DNA from: Usnea hakonensis
Lineage: Eukaryota; Ascomycota; Lecanoromycetes; Lecanorales; Parmeliaceae
Assembly: GCA_013423325.1 (NCBI GenBank)
Contig: BLJB01000128.1
Location: forward strand, 118,336-182,335
Reading direction: 5' to 3'
Length of the DNA: 64,000 nucleotides
Shown here: piece by piece, positions 24,332 through 35,393 of the stretch
Layout of the letters: every line of letters begins with the position of its first letter
How positions within the stretch are numbered: position 1 is the stretch's first letter
The notes under the pieces: model-generated
Databases searched by the model: none
What the model saw: the letters and a program-made list of their open reading frames with translations, nothing else
What the model was told of the DNA's origin: nothing
Translations under genes and position numbers: made by a program

Positions 24332-25393
24332 ATGGAAGCTTCGCAATCAGTCAGCCACGTACCCTTCTACGAAGACTTTTCGCCGAGCCAGTCACCACCT
24401 AGCGCCCTATCCAGTGGTAAGATAGCAGCAATCGCTATCGGGACCGTTCTCGCTGTCGGTATTGTCTGCTTGCTGCTCTTCTGCCCACAAATTTTGTTTG
24501 CATATTTGAAGAAGAGCCGTCAGAAGAGTCGTTCTTCGGGAAATAAGCATGTTGCTTTGAAAGATGTACCTCCTCAGCGTCCGGATCCTGTGAGAGGCAA
24601 TGATGGAAGCGGCAACGGAGCAGATGATGCAGAAAGCAGAAGAAGGCGCTCTGAAGCCGTACTAGGAAGCACCCAAGCAAACAGCAACCGGGTCACAATC
24701 AGGCGGCGGTCAGGAAGCCATGTTTCCATCAATAACAACATTCATATCAATTTGAACGACCTTTTGCATCCACCCCCAGCATTGGACTCTCGTCGCAATC
24801 GCGATGCTACGTCGCCAAGGTTGGAAGTACCACGAAGCGCACAACGGGCCCCTAAAGTCCAGCACTCAGGTGATACACCTAACGGCGATACACCGCTGCC
24901 GAGGAGAAGACGCGATAGCAATCCTACGTCACTTCCTCGGGACCTAACCTCCGAGCGCTCCGCATCTTCTGCATTCTGGAACGTGGAGAATTGGGCTCAG
25001 GGCATTCCGCCAGGACAGCCATGGCGTTCTTCATCTCGACAGCGGCCAGACTCGGTGTCGAGGAGGAGGATGGAAAGACGTCCGGCGTCACGAGGTGAGG
25101 AAAGAGAGAGATCGTTCGACGTTCCTGGTGCTTTTCCGGTAGATGAGGAGGCGGGGGAGTCGTTTGAGTTGGTTACGGCCCCGGAACGAGTAAGTGCGCC
25201 TGGTAAGCCGGTGTATGGGGATGAGGGATTTTGGGTACGGGGGGAGCGGGAGAGGGAAGGGAGACGAGGGCGAGAGAGATGTGAGAGAGGCAGGAGGCGC
25301 GAGCGTGATGGGCTTGAGAGGGAAGATAGACGTGGAAGACGGGAAGGGGAGGAGAGAATGGGTAGGCGTGAGAGACTGGATGAGGGGAGGTGA
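24332..25393 (+). CDS. Single-pass membrane protein with long Arg-rich tail
   Basis: One exon, 353 residues from MEASQSVSHVPFYEDFSP. A short extracellular or lumenal head is followed by one membrane segment at about residues 30-55 (KIAAIAIGTVLAVGIVCLLL) and a basic stop-transfer LKKSRQKSR. The remaining 290 residues are polar and low-complexity, with Arg/Asp/Glu-rich repeats at the end (EREREGRRGRER). A HVSINNNIHINLNDLL segment lies near residue 130 and resembles TIHITNTVNI in the gene at 26488. No enzyme domain is visible. Fungal genomes carry many such proteins of unknown role. Confidence 0.6.
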   Translation: MEASQSVSHVPFYEDFSPSQSPPSALSSGKIAAIAIGTVLAVGIVCLLLFCPQILFAYLKKSRQKSRSSGNKHVALKDVPPQRPDPVRGNDGSGNGADDAESRRRRSEAVLGSTQANSNRVTIRRRSGSHVSINNNIHINLNDLLHPPPALDSRRNRDATSPRLEVPRSAQRAPKVQHSGDTPNGDTPLPRRRRDSNPTSLPRDLTSERSASSAFWNVENWAQGIPPGQPWRSSSRQRPDSVSRRRMERRPASRGEERERSFDVPGAFPVDEEAGESFELVTAPERVSAPGKPVYGDEGFWVRGEREREGRRGRERCERGRRRERDGLEREDRRGRREGEERMGRRERLDEGR

Positions 25394-26487
25394 GGGAAGA
25401 ATACGTTTCGAGTACAGGAATAGAGGATACAACACCCCAAAGCCCGGTATCAAAGCTGGGAGTCAGACACCCTCAGCGCGGAATCCTGGCGCCATCTTTT
25501 AAGTAAAAACGTCCGGAGATAAACACCACCAAGTAACGCCCCCATTCCCCCCCTCCCCCCCCTTTAACCACAAAAAAAACAACCCCCCCCCCCCCAATCT
25601 CAACCCCAAAACGCACATCTCACTCACCTACTCACTCACTGCATCCTCGCGTCCCCACAAATAGCAATCGTCAACGTCACGTCACGTCACTCACTCGTCA
25701 ATTCAATTCAATTCAACTTGCTTGCTCTCTGTAAGCTACAACATAACTAATCCTCATTCGCTACTCCAGTGCATGCTATTCCCGTAAGCGCCGAGAAATT
25801 GGTTATGAGAGATGGGAGAGTGCCCTGGGGGGCTCGACTGAGTGAGTGAGTTAGTGGGTGAGTGAGTGAGTGAGTGAGTTAGTGAGTGAGTACTGGGTTG
25901 GGTTGGGTGTGAGATTTGTTCTTGGAGCGCTGATGGGCAGGGGAGGGATTGTGAGGTTTGTGGAGATGAGTTCTGGTGGTTTTATCGTGGCTTCTGGTTA
26001 CGGTTTTTTTGTTTTGGAAAGATGGAGGGTTGGGGCTGGTTGTGAGGGAGGGAGGGAGGGAGTGAGTGGGTGATGGGTTTGTTGTGTGGATTTTACTGTT
26101 TGGCTCTGACACGTTTTTTCTTTATGAGAGGGGATTGGTTGTGGGTGGATGGCTTTGCACGAGTTTCTCTTTTCTTGCTTCGTGTGAGCGGATATACCTT
26201 AATAGCGGTTGTTGTAGTGTCTGCTCACGTCACTTGGATGATCATATTTATCAGGACCTGCGTGGATTGGTGTCATGGGGGACGAGGTGAGTGAATGGGG
26301 GGTTTGTGAATATTGATGTATTTTGTTGTGTGTGTGACATAAAGGTGGGAGAGTGGTAGAACACTCTAGGATAAACCGTGTGTTGGGATTGCTGGTCAAG
26401 CTTGTTGGTGAAGGAGGCCTATATCCATATACTTTTATGGGTCTCTTTTCAGAAAAAGGTCCTTATTCAACAAAATCCACAAGCAAT
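25394..26487. other. Intergenic with microsatellites
   Basis: Holds C-runs at about 25546-25562 and 25580-25596, TCACGTCACGTCACTCACTC near 25677, a GTGA/GTTA tetranucleotide array at about 25838-25891, and GGGA repeats near 26045-26062. Frames in it are simple-sequence artefacts. Confidence 0.6.
25838..25891. repeat. (GTGA)n microsatellite with GTTA variants
   Basis: The sequence repeats GAGT/GAGT tetramers for about 50 bases with interspersed TTAGTGGG and TTAGTGAG variants. It lies in the spacer between the two membrane-protein genes. Confidence 0.8.
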
Positions 26488-27361
26488 ATGGACAAGCCAT
26501 CATCGACTTCCGCTTTCCCAAACGCTGCTCCAAATCCAACAACAGCATTCTCTCCCTCTCCAAACGCCACCCACGCCTTTCCCCACCCACCCGCAACCCG
26601 TGCCGCTCGTCAAGAGTCCAATTGCACACAAACAGTCGGGGTGCCAGTATGGTATGGCCCGGACTACAACACCTGCACTATGCAGCCCACCACGGTCCCC
26701 TGCTCCGTCTCTTTCCCACAAGAAAGCTGCCATACGTCACGTCCTGCCCCAACGATACTATCCGCGGCAATATCAGGAACGACTAGGTTATGGATCGTCA
26801 TTGGAGTTGCGATCCTCCTGACCATCATGATCCCAGTATTCGTGCTTTGGGCACGCTGGAAGCTTTGTGCTCCGCGGCGTGGAGGAAAGAGGAGTATTAG
26901 TGTTCAACTTGAGAAGAACGAGGCCAAGAAATCGATTTCGAGGGCATCATCGGGGTCGAATCGAGGACGACATTTTCTGCAGAGGCTTTTGGGGGGAAAG
27001 CGAAGGAATCCAGCTCGTGCAGCAGGTAATGAAAACCCCGCACGCCTCATAGTATTGACGCCGAAGCTCATTGTCCTCGTGTGCAGATACGAGTACCATC
27101 CACATAACCAACACCGTCAACATCACCCCAAACCAGCCACACGACCCCCCTGCCGCTACAGAGCGCTCTCAGCAGTCGGAAAAAGCACCGCTGATGTCCC
27201 CACGTATAGCGCTGGAGTCTTTGCGCCGTGACCACCCGTTGCATTTACCGCTGAATCAGCCGTGGATGCAGCAGGATGAGACTGGTAGGTGGGTTCCGAG
27301 GGATGAGGGGTATCTTTATCCTGGGCTTCCGCCTCCGCGGAATGTGCGAGGGGGGAGGTGA
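26488..27361 (+). CDS. Single-pass membrane protein, Cys-containing ectodomain
   Basis: Two exons: 26488-27025 and 27087-27361, total 813 nt, 270 residues. The start is MDKPSSTSAFPNAAPN, within a Pro/Ser/Thr-rich segment. A small ectodomain has four cysteines (CTQT, TCTMQP, PCSVSF, SCHTS), then one membrane helix at about residues 105-127 (WIVIGVAILLTIMIPVFVLW) and a basic cytosolic tail. After the 61-nt intron the tail continues TSTIHITNTVNITPNQ and ends RWVPRDEGYLYPGLPPPR. The layout parallels the gene at 24332 but overall similarity is slight. Without the intron join the frame ends in an unlikely His/Pro-rich tail. Function unknown. Confidence 0.6.
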
Positions 27362-27754
27362 GATGGGGATGTTGTGGGGGTTGTTTTGAATAGGAGGGAG
27401 GCACTGCAGGCAAGGGTTTGATGGCGAATGGAGAGTTTGATTGAGAATTTGGAAGGTTAGAGTTGGTGTAGTGATCTGGTGTACGTATTGCTGACATCGA
27501 TTTTGGTCTGGGTTGTTCATTGGGAATGGGAATGGTCCATAAAAGCGTGACGACAATTGGGAATGTTGTCTGATGTTGTGCAGTGTCGACTAGATTGGGT
27601 CTGTTACTTGTCGATGTCATGGGCGTCTTCCCCTTCTTCCTTTGCCAATACTTCATTTTCTTCGTATAGAGATTGTGGATGAGAGGGACGTCGTCTGATA
27701 TTTTTGAAACAAGGGCGAAGGAAGAATGAGGCTTCATCAATCTCGGACCTGGCT

Positions 27755-28255
27755 ATGAACACTTCTTCTGTTTCGCGCATTGCAGCATTCATACTTTATG
27801 CTCATGATATCTCTGGCAATGGTACGTAGTCTGCAAGACAATTTCGCGTTCGCACCTGACTATGGCGCTCCAGCGGAGAAGGCAGGCAAAATGGATGAAC
27901 AACTTTAGGGGAACTGTAGACTTGGCTGCCACCAAGATATGATACTTGTTCGATGCACTTGGTGGAGACCGCCTGTAATGATGTTGTATTAGCGAATGTT
28001 TGTCCTCCAGGTAAGGTGGCATCCCATGAAGCAACTCTGCTTGCTACAGCCATGTACACCTCTTCGAGCACTACATTTGTACTCATCCTCGCATGGTCCA
28101 CCAATAGGTGGTAAGACCGGGCTGAGGCTAGGTCCTGGATTAGGTTCCGGAATCCTTGCAGTCGTTCTCATTGGCATACTCTTCAAAGCATGCGTCCAGT
28201 ACTCTCTTGGCAGCACGAAGACACAGAGCGGTCCTTGTAGTGCGAGGATACGGCG
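27755..28255 (+). other. Possible third small membrane-protein gene (exons unresolved)
   Basis: Pieces with coding character occur on the plus strand: MNTSSVSRIAAFILYAH at 27755 ending at a GTACGT donor, then PPRYDTCSMHLVETACND near 27940, and a Gly-rich hydrophobic stretch PGLGSGILAVVLIGILFKA near 28140. The order (head, cysteines, membrane helix) matches the neighbours. I could not join them in one frame with acceptable splice sites, and a downstream extension would run antisense to the better-supported gene at 28295-28873. It may be a decayed copy. Confidence 0.25.
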
Positions 28256-28294
28256 CTGTTATCTTGTGAGCGTTGGGACCGAAAAGAACAGTCT

Positions 28295-28873
28295 CTATGA
28301 GTCTCCCGCAGCCACCGCTTCCGATCCGTTCAATGCAGCAGTCCTGTTACCCGAGTCTGCCGTTACCCCTTCAACAGCCCCAGCTTCTCGCGTCCCACAG
28401 ATAACAACCCGCAACAAATCACTCGAGCCCACCGTCGCCACACCCCCACGCTGCTCCCCCGCCGGCCTGCTATCGCCCTTCAGCAAGCAAACCTCAATAA
28501 GCCTCATTGCGGCCGCAACGACCTCGTCAAATGAGGCAATTTTTACCGCCGTAGATGACGCGGCCGTGTCGAGTCTCACGACGAGCGAGCAGGTGCCACT
28601 GCTGCGATCATAGGTCGAGTGTGCCGGTCGGCTCCATTCGGTCGGTCGGTTATGGTTCGGTGTGGTGGCGAGGATGAAGGTTATGAGGTTAAGACAATCT
28701 AGTGCAGTGGCTGTTTGATAGCCAGCGCGCACGATTCCGGGTGCGCATTGGTATGTAAAACCCAGAAGAGAGGGAGGCGGTGCTTCGTTAGGATTTACGG
28801 CTGGGGAGAGAAGAGAGGTCGACGCGTCGCCAGTATAAATGAGGGACGCTAGCAATAGGCAGTGGATAATCAT
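28295..28873 (-). CDS. Secreted-family protein, member B
   Basis: One exon, 192 residues. A clear signal peptide (MIIHCLLLASLIYTGDA) precedes a body with the family pattern: ALDCLNLITFIL, SSGTCSLVVRLD, a helix AAAMRLIEVCL, a GG turn (RGGVATVGS) and LLRVVICG. Motif order agrees with members A (22227), C (30071) and D (48693), though sequence identity is low. The plus-strand frame covering the same bases is taken as its shadow. Function unknown; secretion is inferred from the N-terminus. Confidence 0.6.
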   Translation of the reverse strand: MIIHCLLLASLIYTGDASTSLLSPAVNPNEAPPPSLLGFTYQCAPGIVRAGYQTATALDCLNLITFILATTPNHNRPTEWSRPAHSTYDRSSGTCSLVVRLDTAASSTAVKIASFDEVVAAAMRLIEVCLLKGDSRPAGEQRGGVATVGSSDLLRVVICGTREAGAVEGVTADSGNRTAALNGSEAVAAGDS

Positions 28874-28979
28874 AGTAACAGTAAAGAGTAGTGTAGGGTC
28901 TTTTCTGAGACTTTCATAAAAGATTAGAGACCGGATACGATTTTAATAGAGACACCAAAAGGAGAAAATGGTAGAATAC

Positions 28980-29735
28980 TTATATTTTGGTCTTCTGGAT
29001 AGCCGTTCGAATCAAAGATAAATCCTTCGGGGAGCGCTTGCGTCGCATATCAAGAGCCTCCTTAGATATATGCTTTTGGTACATCGCTGTAGTCAGTATA
29101 TACGTCCCGCGTCCTTGAAGATACAAAGTATTCGCTTTCCACTGTCCGCCCGGCAGTTGCATTGTAACAAGAAGTCGGCCACAGCGTATACGAAAGAAAG
29201 CACCTCTCGGATCTAGAGCACCCTGGTAGACCAGTATTGCATTGCATTTCCCTGGAGATTCTTTTGTGCTCTCTTTACCTCGGTCTTCGCAGAATACTGT
29301 AATGGCTATCATGGGCCTCGTTCCTCATGTAGGCACTCCGTCCCCACCGCAGCGCAGCGCCTGTCACAATCTATTGTAACGAGATCTTGTGGTTTCTTTC
29401 GGCTCCAGGAGACGTGAACGCATTGATCCGTACCCAAACTCTCAATAACAGACCTATCTCTGGCTCTCACACGCAAAAATCTTGCCTCACGACCCGAAGA
29501 ACATTGCGAACTCTGTAATTTGTTATGTTCACCATGCCAAGATAAGTTGGTGAGCATTGGAAGGGTCACTCGTGTCGTAAGCGCCCGCTGTATTGAGGCC
29601 TGTACTGGACGCTCTCAATTGTGAGGCCCAGTGCATTTGCTTGTCTGTAGGTGACACCGGGTATTGATGGACAATTAGAGTAATCCCGCATGGCACATGA
29701 CATGGCGCTAGATACCGATGAAGTGAAATCCTCAC
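28980..29735 (-). other. Possible small gene or gene remnant
   Basis: Three overlapping minus-strand frames (29529-29735, 29309-29569 and 28980-29312) have protein-like composition, for example LPGGQWKANTLYLQGRGTY and SLGTDQCVHVSWSRKKPQ. They are in different frames and I see no splice sites that join them. It is either a multi-exon gene I cannot resolve or a frameshifted remnant. No family recognised. Confidence 0.2.
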
Positions 29736-30070
29736 CTATGTTGTACTTTACGCTAAATTGTCATGACTAGGTACCTGAGTACGTATCTTGATTGCTGCGA
29801 CAAACCGCTCGGGAAATATCTAGGCTTGAACCTTTGTTGGCGGCAGATGTTGACCAATACTCTAGAGTACTTGCCTGTACCCGATTCTCCCGATCGGATT
29901 TATCGCCATTTTTACCCGCTATGCATCATTCGCGCCATTTTCCCTGACCCATTTATCCCCACCATGTTCCTCGACCTACCCATTCACTCACTGTCAAAGT
30001 CCTTCAATCGTGTTCGTCTCTCCACGTCTCCTGTGTCCTAGCACATCCACCAGATCATTGTACCATCGCC

Positions 30071-30604
30071 ATGCGTCTTTCCAGCGTCCTCTCATCTTCG
30101 CCCTTCCTCCTCCCCTTCCTCCGCATGTCTTCCCTCGCCCTCAACATCCCGCCGCCAAGTCTACTCACCCTGTCCACTGCAAACCTCACCCTCGCCCCCT
30201 CCCTCACCGACTTGGCGGCCGAATGCGTCAGAATCACCGACCCCCCCATGGTCGGCCTCAACCCCACTCATTGCCAGGAGCAAGTCCCCATCGTATGCGA
30301 ACGGCTCACCACCCCCCGTCCTGAAATAATGCTGCGCGATCAATGGATCTGGCATGAAAAAGTGGGTTGCGTGATAGGGTACTATTTACCTAGAGAAGGG
30401 GTGGTTCCGACGCAGAGGCTGTGTTTGAGTGTGTTTAATGAGATTTTGGATTTGTGCTCGAGGAATTCGAGGTTCAATGCTGGGATGGCTAATGTGCTGG
30501 TGGTGCCGGATTTTAGTGGGGATGGGGAGGCGATTACAGAGGGGGAGATCAGGTATATGATGGCGCCGGAGCGACTGACTTTACCTCATCCGGGGACTGC
30601 TTGA
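30071..30604 (+). CDS. Secreted-family protein, member C
   Basis: One exon, 177 residues. The N-terminus MRLSSVLSSSPFLLPFL is signal-like. The body has HCQEQVPIVCERL, VGCVIGYYLPREG, CLSVFNEILDLC, a NAGMANVLVVPD strand and the ending MAPERLTLPHPG. The order of early Cys with helix, Gly-Cys strand, helix ending in Cys, then Gly turn with strand, matches the other members. Base composition shifts from C-rich to G-rich at about 30350. Function unknown. Confidence 0.6.
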   Translation: MRLSSVLSSSPFLLPFLRMSSLALNIPPPSLLTLSTANLTLAPSLTDLAAECVRITDPPMVGLNPTHCQEQVPIVCERLTTPRPEIMLRDQWIWHEKVGCVIGYYLPREGVVPTQRLCLSVFNEILDLCSRNSRFNAGMANVLVVPDFSGDGEAITEGEIRYMMAPERLTLPHPGTA

Positions 30605-30935
30605 TGGGCAGGGAGTCGGAGAGAAGGCGATGATGGGATTCGGTGACGGTCAAGGTTGAAGTGTATTGTTTCTGGTCTATAAACATCTTAGACCTTCTAT
30701 CAACCATCCGTCCAATTCAGAGACTATGGGAGCCTTCGAGGTGGATAATTAGTCGTGTGAGCTCGCGAAATAGCGCTTCTGAGATACCTCCCGTCAGTAA
30801 TGAAACCTATGCCTCTCTAAATGGAGGTTACCATTGCCATTCCTTACGCACTAAGCTACCTATACGTTGACAAGCCCACAGCATTTCTCCCTTGCCACAT
30901 GCAGTATTCCTAGTACTGTTTCTGCTTCGTGCCAA
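30605..30935. other. Short spacer
   Basis: Between secreted member C and the small minus-strand gene. Nothing recognisable. Confidence 0.35.
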
Positions 30936-31247
30936 TTACGAGGCCCCACCAGGTCCACGATGAGTTACATCACGGCGGTCCTTGCGCCAAACTCCTTCCC
31001 AGCTGGGGCTGTTGTCACCACTGGCGATAGCATCCTCGCAAGCTTCATCTTCGGTTCCTGGCTCTTTCTTGGCCCCGGTCCGATAGGGTGGGGTACGAGG
31101 AGGGTGGAGCATGTTCTTGTTCGGGTTCAAGTTCTCCGGCTTGGTGCCGTTCGTATTCGTCGATTTGGAGGGCTCGGATGTCTTGTCGGACGTGGTTGGT
31201 TGCTCTTTGGTGACAGTAATCTCGAGGCTCTTTGGCAACGATGCCAT
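30936..31247 (-). CDS. Small hydrophilic hypothetical protein
   Basis: 103 residues from MASLPKSLEITVTKEQP; an in-frame ATG at 31295 would add 16 residues. Composition is polar and Thr/Asn/Pro-rich (TNTNGTKPENLNPNKN), and the end is WRKDRRDVTHRGPGG. No membrane segment, signal peptide or known domain. It stands alone between two spacers. It could be a real small protein or a chance frame. Confidence 0.3.
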   Translation of the reverse strand: MASLPKSLEITVTKEQPTTSDKTSEPSKSTNTNGTKPENLNPNKNMLHPPRTPPYRTGAKKEPGTEDEACEDAIASGDNSPSWEGVWRKDRRDVTHRGPGGAS

Positions 31248-32515
31248 AATATTAGTTGTGCCTGGGAACTTGGAACTAGAGGACATGTAAGCCACTCACG
31301 CTTCACATAGTATGTGTGAGAAGATGGAGAGGCCAGCCTACTATAATTGGTTGCTCCTGTCAGAGAGTCCGATGTCCAAGTGTCACGGATGAGATGAAGA
31401 ATGTGAAGCTAAGAAGGTGAATATCACAAGACTTCCCTCGGAACAGATGGCTGACTTGCAAGATGGAAGTGAACTTGGAGAGTAGTGCTGGCATTTGATG
31501 AAGGGAATGACGTTTTATGAGTAAAGATGAGACAGTGTGGTCTTTTTTTAGGAGATGATGTAGCCGCAAACATTACTCATGCAGCTTTCCTTTTGAAGCC
31601 ATAAGGGACGGCGAAAAAGATAAAGATAAAGATAACGACAATATAAGATGGTTGATAACGTAAAGCAGTTCTCGAGAGGATACCGAAGAAAAGGGGGGGA
31701 GATTATTAAGGGACTCTACAGTGTGTTAAAGGTAATGACAAGAATTGAGTGAGTGGCCAGGTTTCAGCTATGTTTGTACCTGCATTCCGAATATTGAGGA
31801 CTCGGCCACCAAACAAATGCACAGACCATGACTCGAGCTCAAGGATATGAAATGACGTCAACCTCCAAGCTCCATACATACCTTCAATAATGCGAATGGC
31901 TAGCACATGATCAGGCGCTGCAAACATGATATGACTTGGTTATGATATGTACCTTAGATATACTGAAATGCTTATGGAGTACTCTAGTGTTTGCCTTGGT
32001 AAGGTATCTGATAGAAGCTTGAGCAAATCAATCTCAAATCTAAATAAAAAACCGTACTACTACTGTATTACACTTTTGGACCCCGCACTACTGCAGAGCA
32101 AGTGAGCTCGGTAAAGGTAGCTTATAGCTTAAGGTATAGCTTAGCAAACGTCATCCATCATACCGCAAGGTTTATAATCAAAATACCTTACGTAGGTACC
32201 TTATTCATCATATCTTCCCCAACATGTCTTTGTCAGCAATTTCTTCCTCTGGTGCTCCACCCTTTCTCCCCGCAATCTCAAAGCGGCGGAAACATCTACG
32301 AGTACAGTCAAGGCGCAATTCTTCCCTCCATAGCTAATCTATATCTACCTCCTTCACTGGACGAGAGCGGCCAACCCGGTGAAGACATCCGACTTCGATT
32401 ACACCTTCACCGAGTCACCTTGTGGCCTCCGCTCTTCTTCCCCTACTTGCTAGATTAGCTATTACTGAGGCTTACTCAGAGACGGCATTGACCGTTTGGT
32501 TGCGCCTTTGTGGGC
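31248..32515. other. AT-leaning intergenic region
   Basis: About 1.3 kb upstream of the glutamate-cysteine ligase gene. Contains TACCTTA/TAAGGTA motifs on both strands at 31950, 32010, 32130 and 32190. The frame 32102-32458 has no recognisable product. Confidence 0.45.
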
Positions 32516-34696
32516 ATGGGGCTCTTGTAAGTTCTATCATGCTGTTTGCTCCCCCCCTAGTCAACTCCAAGCTGACTGCCGACTCTCATTAGAGCCCTAG
32601 GGACCCCTCTGGACTGGCCGAAAGCTAAGAAGAACGCAGACCAGGTCCGGCAATGGGGAATAGAACAGCTGCTGGCAATATGGAAGCGCGCAAAAGGCAA
32701 AGAGAGAGACGCTCTGCGATGGGGTGACGAGATTGAATACCTCGTAGTGGCCTTTGAAGAAAAGCATCGGAAAGTTAGGCTGTCTCTGAGACAGGCGGAC
32801 ATCCTCAAGGCTCTGGCAGAGGATGAAGCGCTGAGAAGACAGGGAGGTTGCGTACCGGACCTCCAAGCGATAAAGAACCATGGCGATGCAATACCCATCT
32901 TCCACCCAGAATTTGGCAGATTTATGTTGGAGGCGACACCGGGCAAACCGTGGGGCATCGGATTTAAAGACCTGCTGGACGTGGAACCAAACATGAAATG
33001 GCGGTTGGTCAAAATTATCATTATGCGAGCAAAAGCAGTCAGAGCTCACATGTTTAAAGGCGCGTCATGGCCAAAGACCACATGGAATCGAACGAATACC
33101 CAGTAACTCTAACGACCTTCCCTCGGCTGGGCACCAGGGACGATTTCATAACTCCTTACTATCCACCTTCTGGCGAGAGGCTGCGGTCACAATTTCTTCC
33201 TGACGAGATTGCGAATCCTCACATCCGCTTCCCTACATTGGCCGCGAACATTCGAGCTAGGAGAGGACGAAAGGTTGAGATTAACGTGCCCATCTTCAAA
33301 GATGAGAATACGCCAATGCCTTTCAAAGATCCCACAGTCGACTACGATATGCACAACTGGCCCGAGGATGCTGATGTGCGAAATGGAGCCGCGAAAGATA
33401 ATCACATTTACATGGACGCTATGGCATTTGGAATGGGTAGCTGTTGCTTGCAGATTACCTTCCAAGCCAAGAACATCACCGAAGGTCGAAGGCTGTACGA
33501 CCAATTAAGCCCGCTGGGCCCGATAATGTTGGCCCTGACTGCTGCCACACCAATATACAAAGGTTTTCTTGCAGACACAGATGTGAGGTGGAATCAAATT
33601 AGCCGAGCTGTAGACGATCGAACGCTCGAAGAGCTTGGCGAAGCGGTAAGTACCTCGAGAGTCACGGCAGTGGATGGCGGCTGACGTCCTACAGCCGCTT
33701 AAACACGACCGATGGCGTGTCCCCAAGTCGAGATACGCCTCAAATTCTACCTACATCTCTCAGGATCCTCAGCTACGGAAGGAATACATGGATCCTGACC
33801 TGGTCGTGGATGGAGACCTAAAGCAGCAGCTCATGGACGGTGGCATGGATGCTTTGTTAGCTACGCACTTCGCTCATCTGTTCATCCGAGACCCTATCGT
33901 TATATTTGATGAGGACCTCAAAGAGCTGGACCTCAACAAGACCGACCACTTTGAGAATCTTCAATCGACGAATTGGCAACACATACGCTTCAAGCCTCCC
34001 CCACACGACAAGGACACAGGGTGGCGAGTTGAGTTTCGTCCGATGGAAATACAAATAACCGACTTCGAAAACGCAGCTTTCTCCATCTTCATCGTGCTCA
34101 TCACTCGCGCCATTCTCAGTTTTGATCTCAATTTCTACATACCTATACCACTCACAACAGCAAACATGGAAACGGCTCACGTCCGAAATGCAGTCCTCGA
34201 CCAGAAATTTCATTTCCGCAACGACCCCCTTCCACCTCGACCGATAAAAGCAAACGGTGCATCGGGCACCAACACGCCAGCTCACGAGCCCTCTCGACCA
34301 CCAACACCCACCGGACCAGTCGAAGACGAACATTCGCTCATGACCATTGACGAGATCATCAACGGCCAGTCTGGTGAAGGCTTCCCCGGTCTGATTCCCC
34401 TGGTCGAATCCTACCTCAACAGCGTCAACGTGGACATCGAGACCCGTTGCGAGCTGGCGAGGTATCTTGACCTGATTCGCAAACGTGCTTCTGGTGAATT
34501 ATGGACCGGTGCGAAATGGATCCGGCATTTTGTAAGAAGTCATGTGGATTACAAAGGCGATAGCGTGGTTAGCGAGGGTATAAATTACGATTTGGTCAAG
34601 GCTGTGGAGGTTATCACGAAGAGTGAGGGTAAGGACGGATTGGGCGCGGAGATGCTGAGGTCTGGACGAGTAGATCGGCATAGAGATGAAGCCTAA
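32516..34696 (+). CDS. GCS1: Glutamate-cysteine ligase (gamma-glutamylcysteine synthetase)
   Basis: Catalyses the ATP-dependent first step of glutathione synthesis. Four exons: 32516-32526 (11 nt), 32593-33003, 33060-33645 and 33695-34696, total 2010 nt, 669 residues, the eukaryotic family length. Visible blocks are MGLLALGTPLDWPKAKK, the ATP-grasp-like RWGDEIEYLVV (from residue ~44), EYPVTLTTFPRLG, MDAMAFGMGSCCLQITFQA (~260), ATPIYKGFLADTDVRWN and MEIQITDFENAAFSIFIVLI. The intron at 33004-33059 has a weak GTTGGT donor but is required to give MKWRRVMAKDHMESNEYP. Very confident. Confidence 0.95.
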
Positions 34697-35393
34697 TGAC
34701 GATGAGACATGGCGTAAAGGCATGATAGAAAACGTAAACGATTTGCAATTCACGTCTGATGTATCCCATAGCATAGCAACTGCCAATACAAGCAAAGCAT
34801 ATCCTTAATCGCCCACTCCATCCATAGTTATTCTCCACAGCTGCATTGTCTGCAAAAAAGCCACGCATGTGCCGATTTTCCTCGATGAGCGATTTTAGCC
34901 AGTTGCTATCTTCCAAGTGAATCAATCAACCAATCTCAACTCCGAGCCGTCGAAGAAATGCAATGGGAATATAAGAGGAACCCATACGCTTTATTGTAGA
35001 CAATCATCATCATCATCTGGCTCTCTCTTCAACGTTATCAAATCTGCCGGTAGGGTGTGCATGCAGTGGGTGTTGATAAAGGAGGGTGTTGTCTGGTGAG
35101 TTCAGCATCAGCACAGCGTCTCTTGGTGTCACAATCCAACCCAATCCAATCAACGTCCTTCCAACTTTAGTCTTACAAGCTGAAAAGGATGTCGTTGGGC
35201 GGTATGAGTAGAGTGAATAAAGGGCATTATCGGCCCAACCTTCGCTATCTATCGGAATCCAGCGGTCGGATTCTGTCAGCTACCTACTCAGTCTTTTTTC
35301 TCGCCACCTTCGCTAAGAGAGGAGAGAAAAAAAAGAACTCTTTTTTCTTTCCTCTGCCTGTACACCCGATCGTATTCCTTTGTCCAACATCGT
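34697..35393. other. Convergent intergenic region
   Basis: Between the glutamate-cysteine ligase end and the 3' end of the Ulp1-like gene. A minus-strand frame reaching into it (35288-35479; VCKRCWTKEYDRVYRQRK) has coding character and may be the true last exon of the Ulp1-like gene in a shifted frame. Confidence 0.4.

Noticed and set aside
27996..28613. 205-codon plus frame
   Set aside because: Its 3' half is antisense to secreted member B, which has a real signal peptide and the family motifs; only the 5' part is kept as a doubtful candidate.
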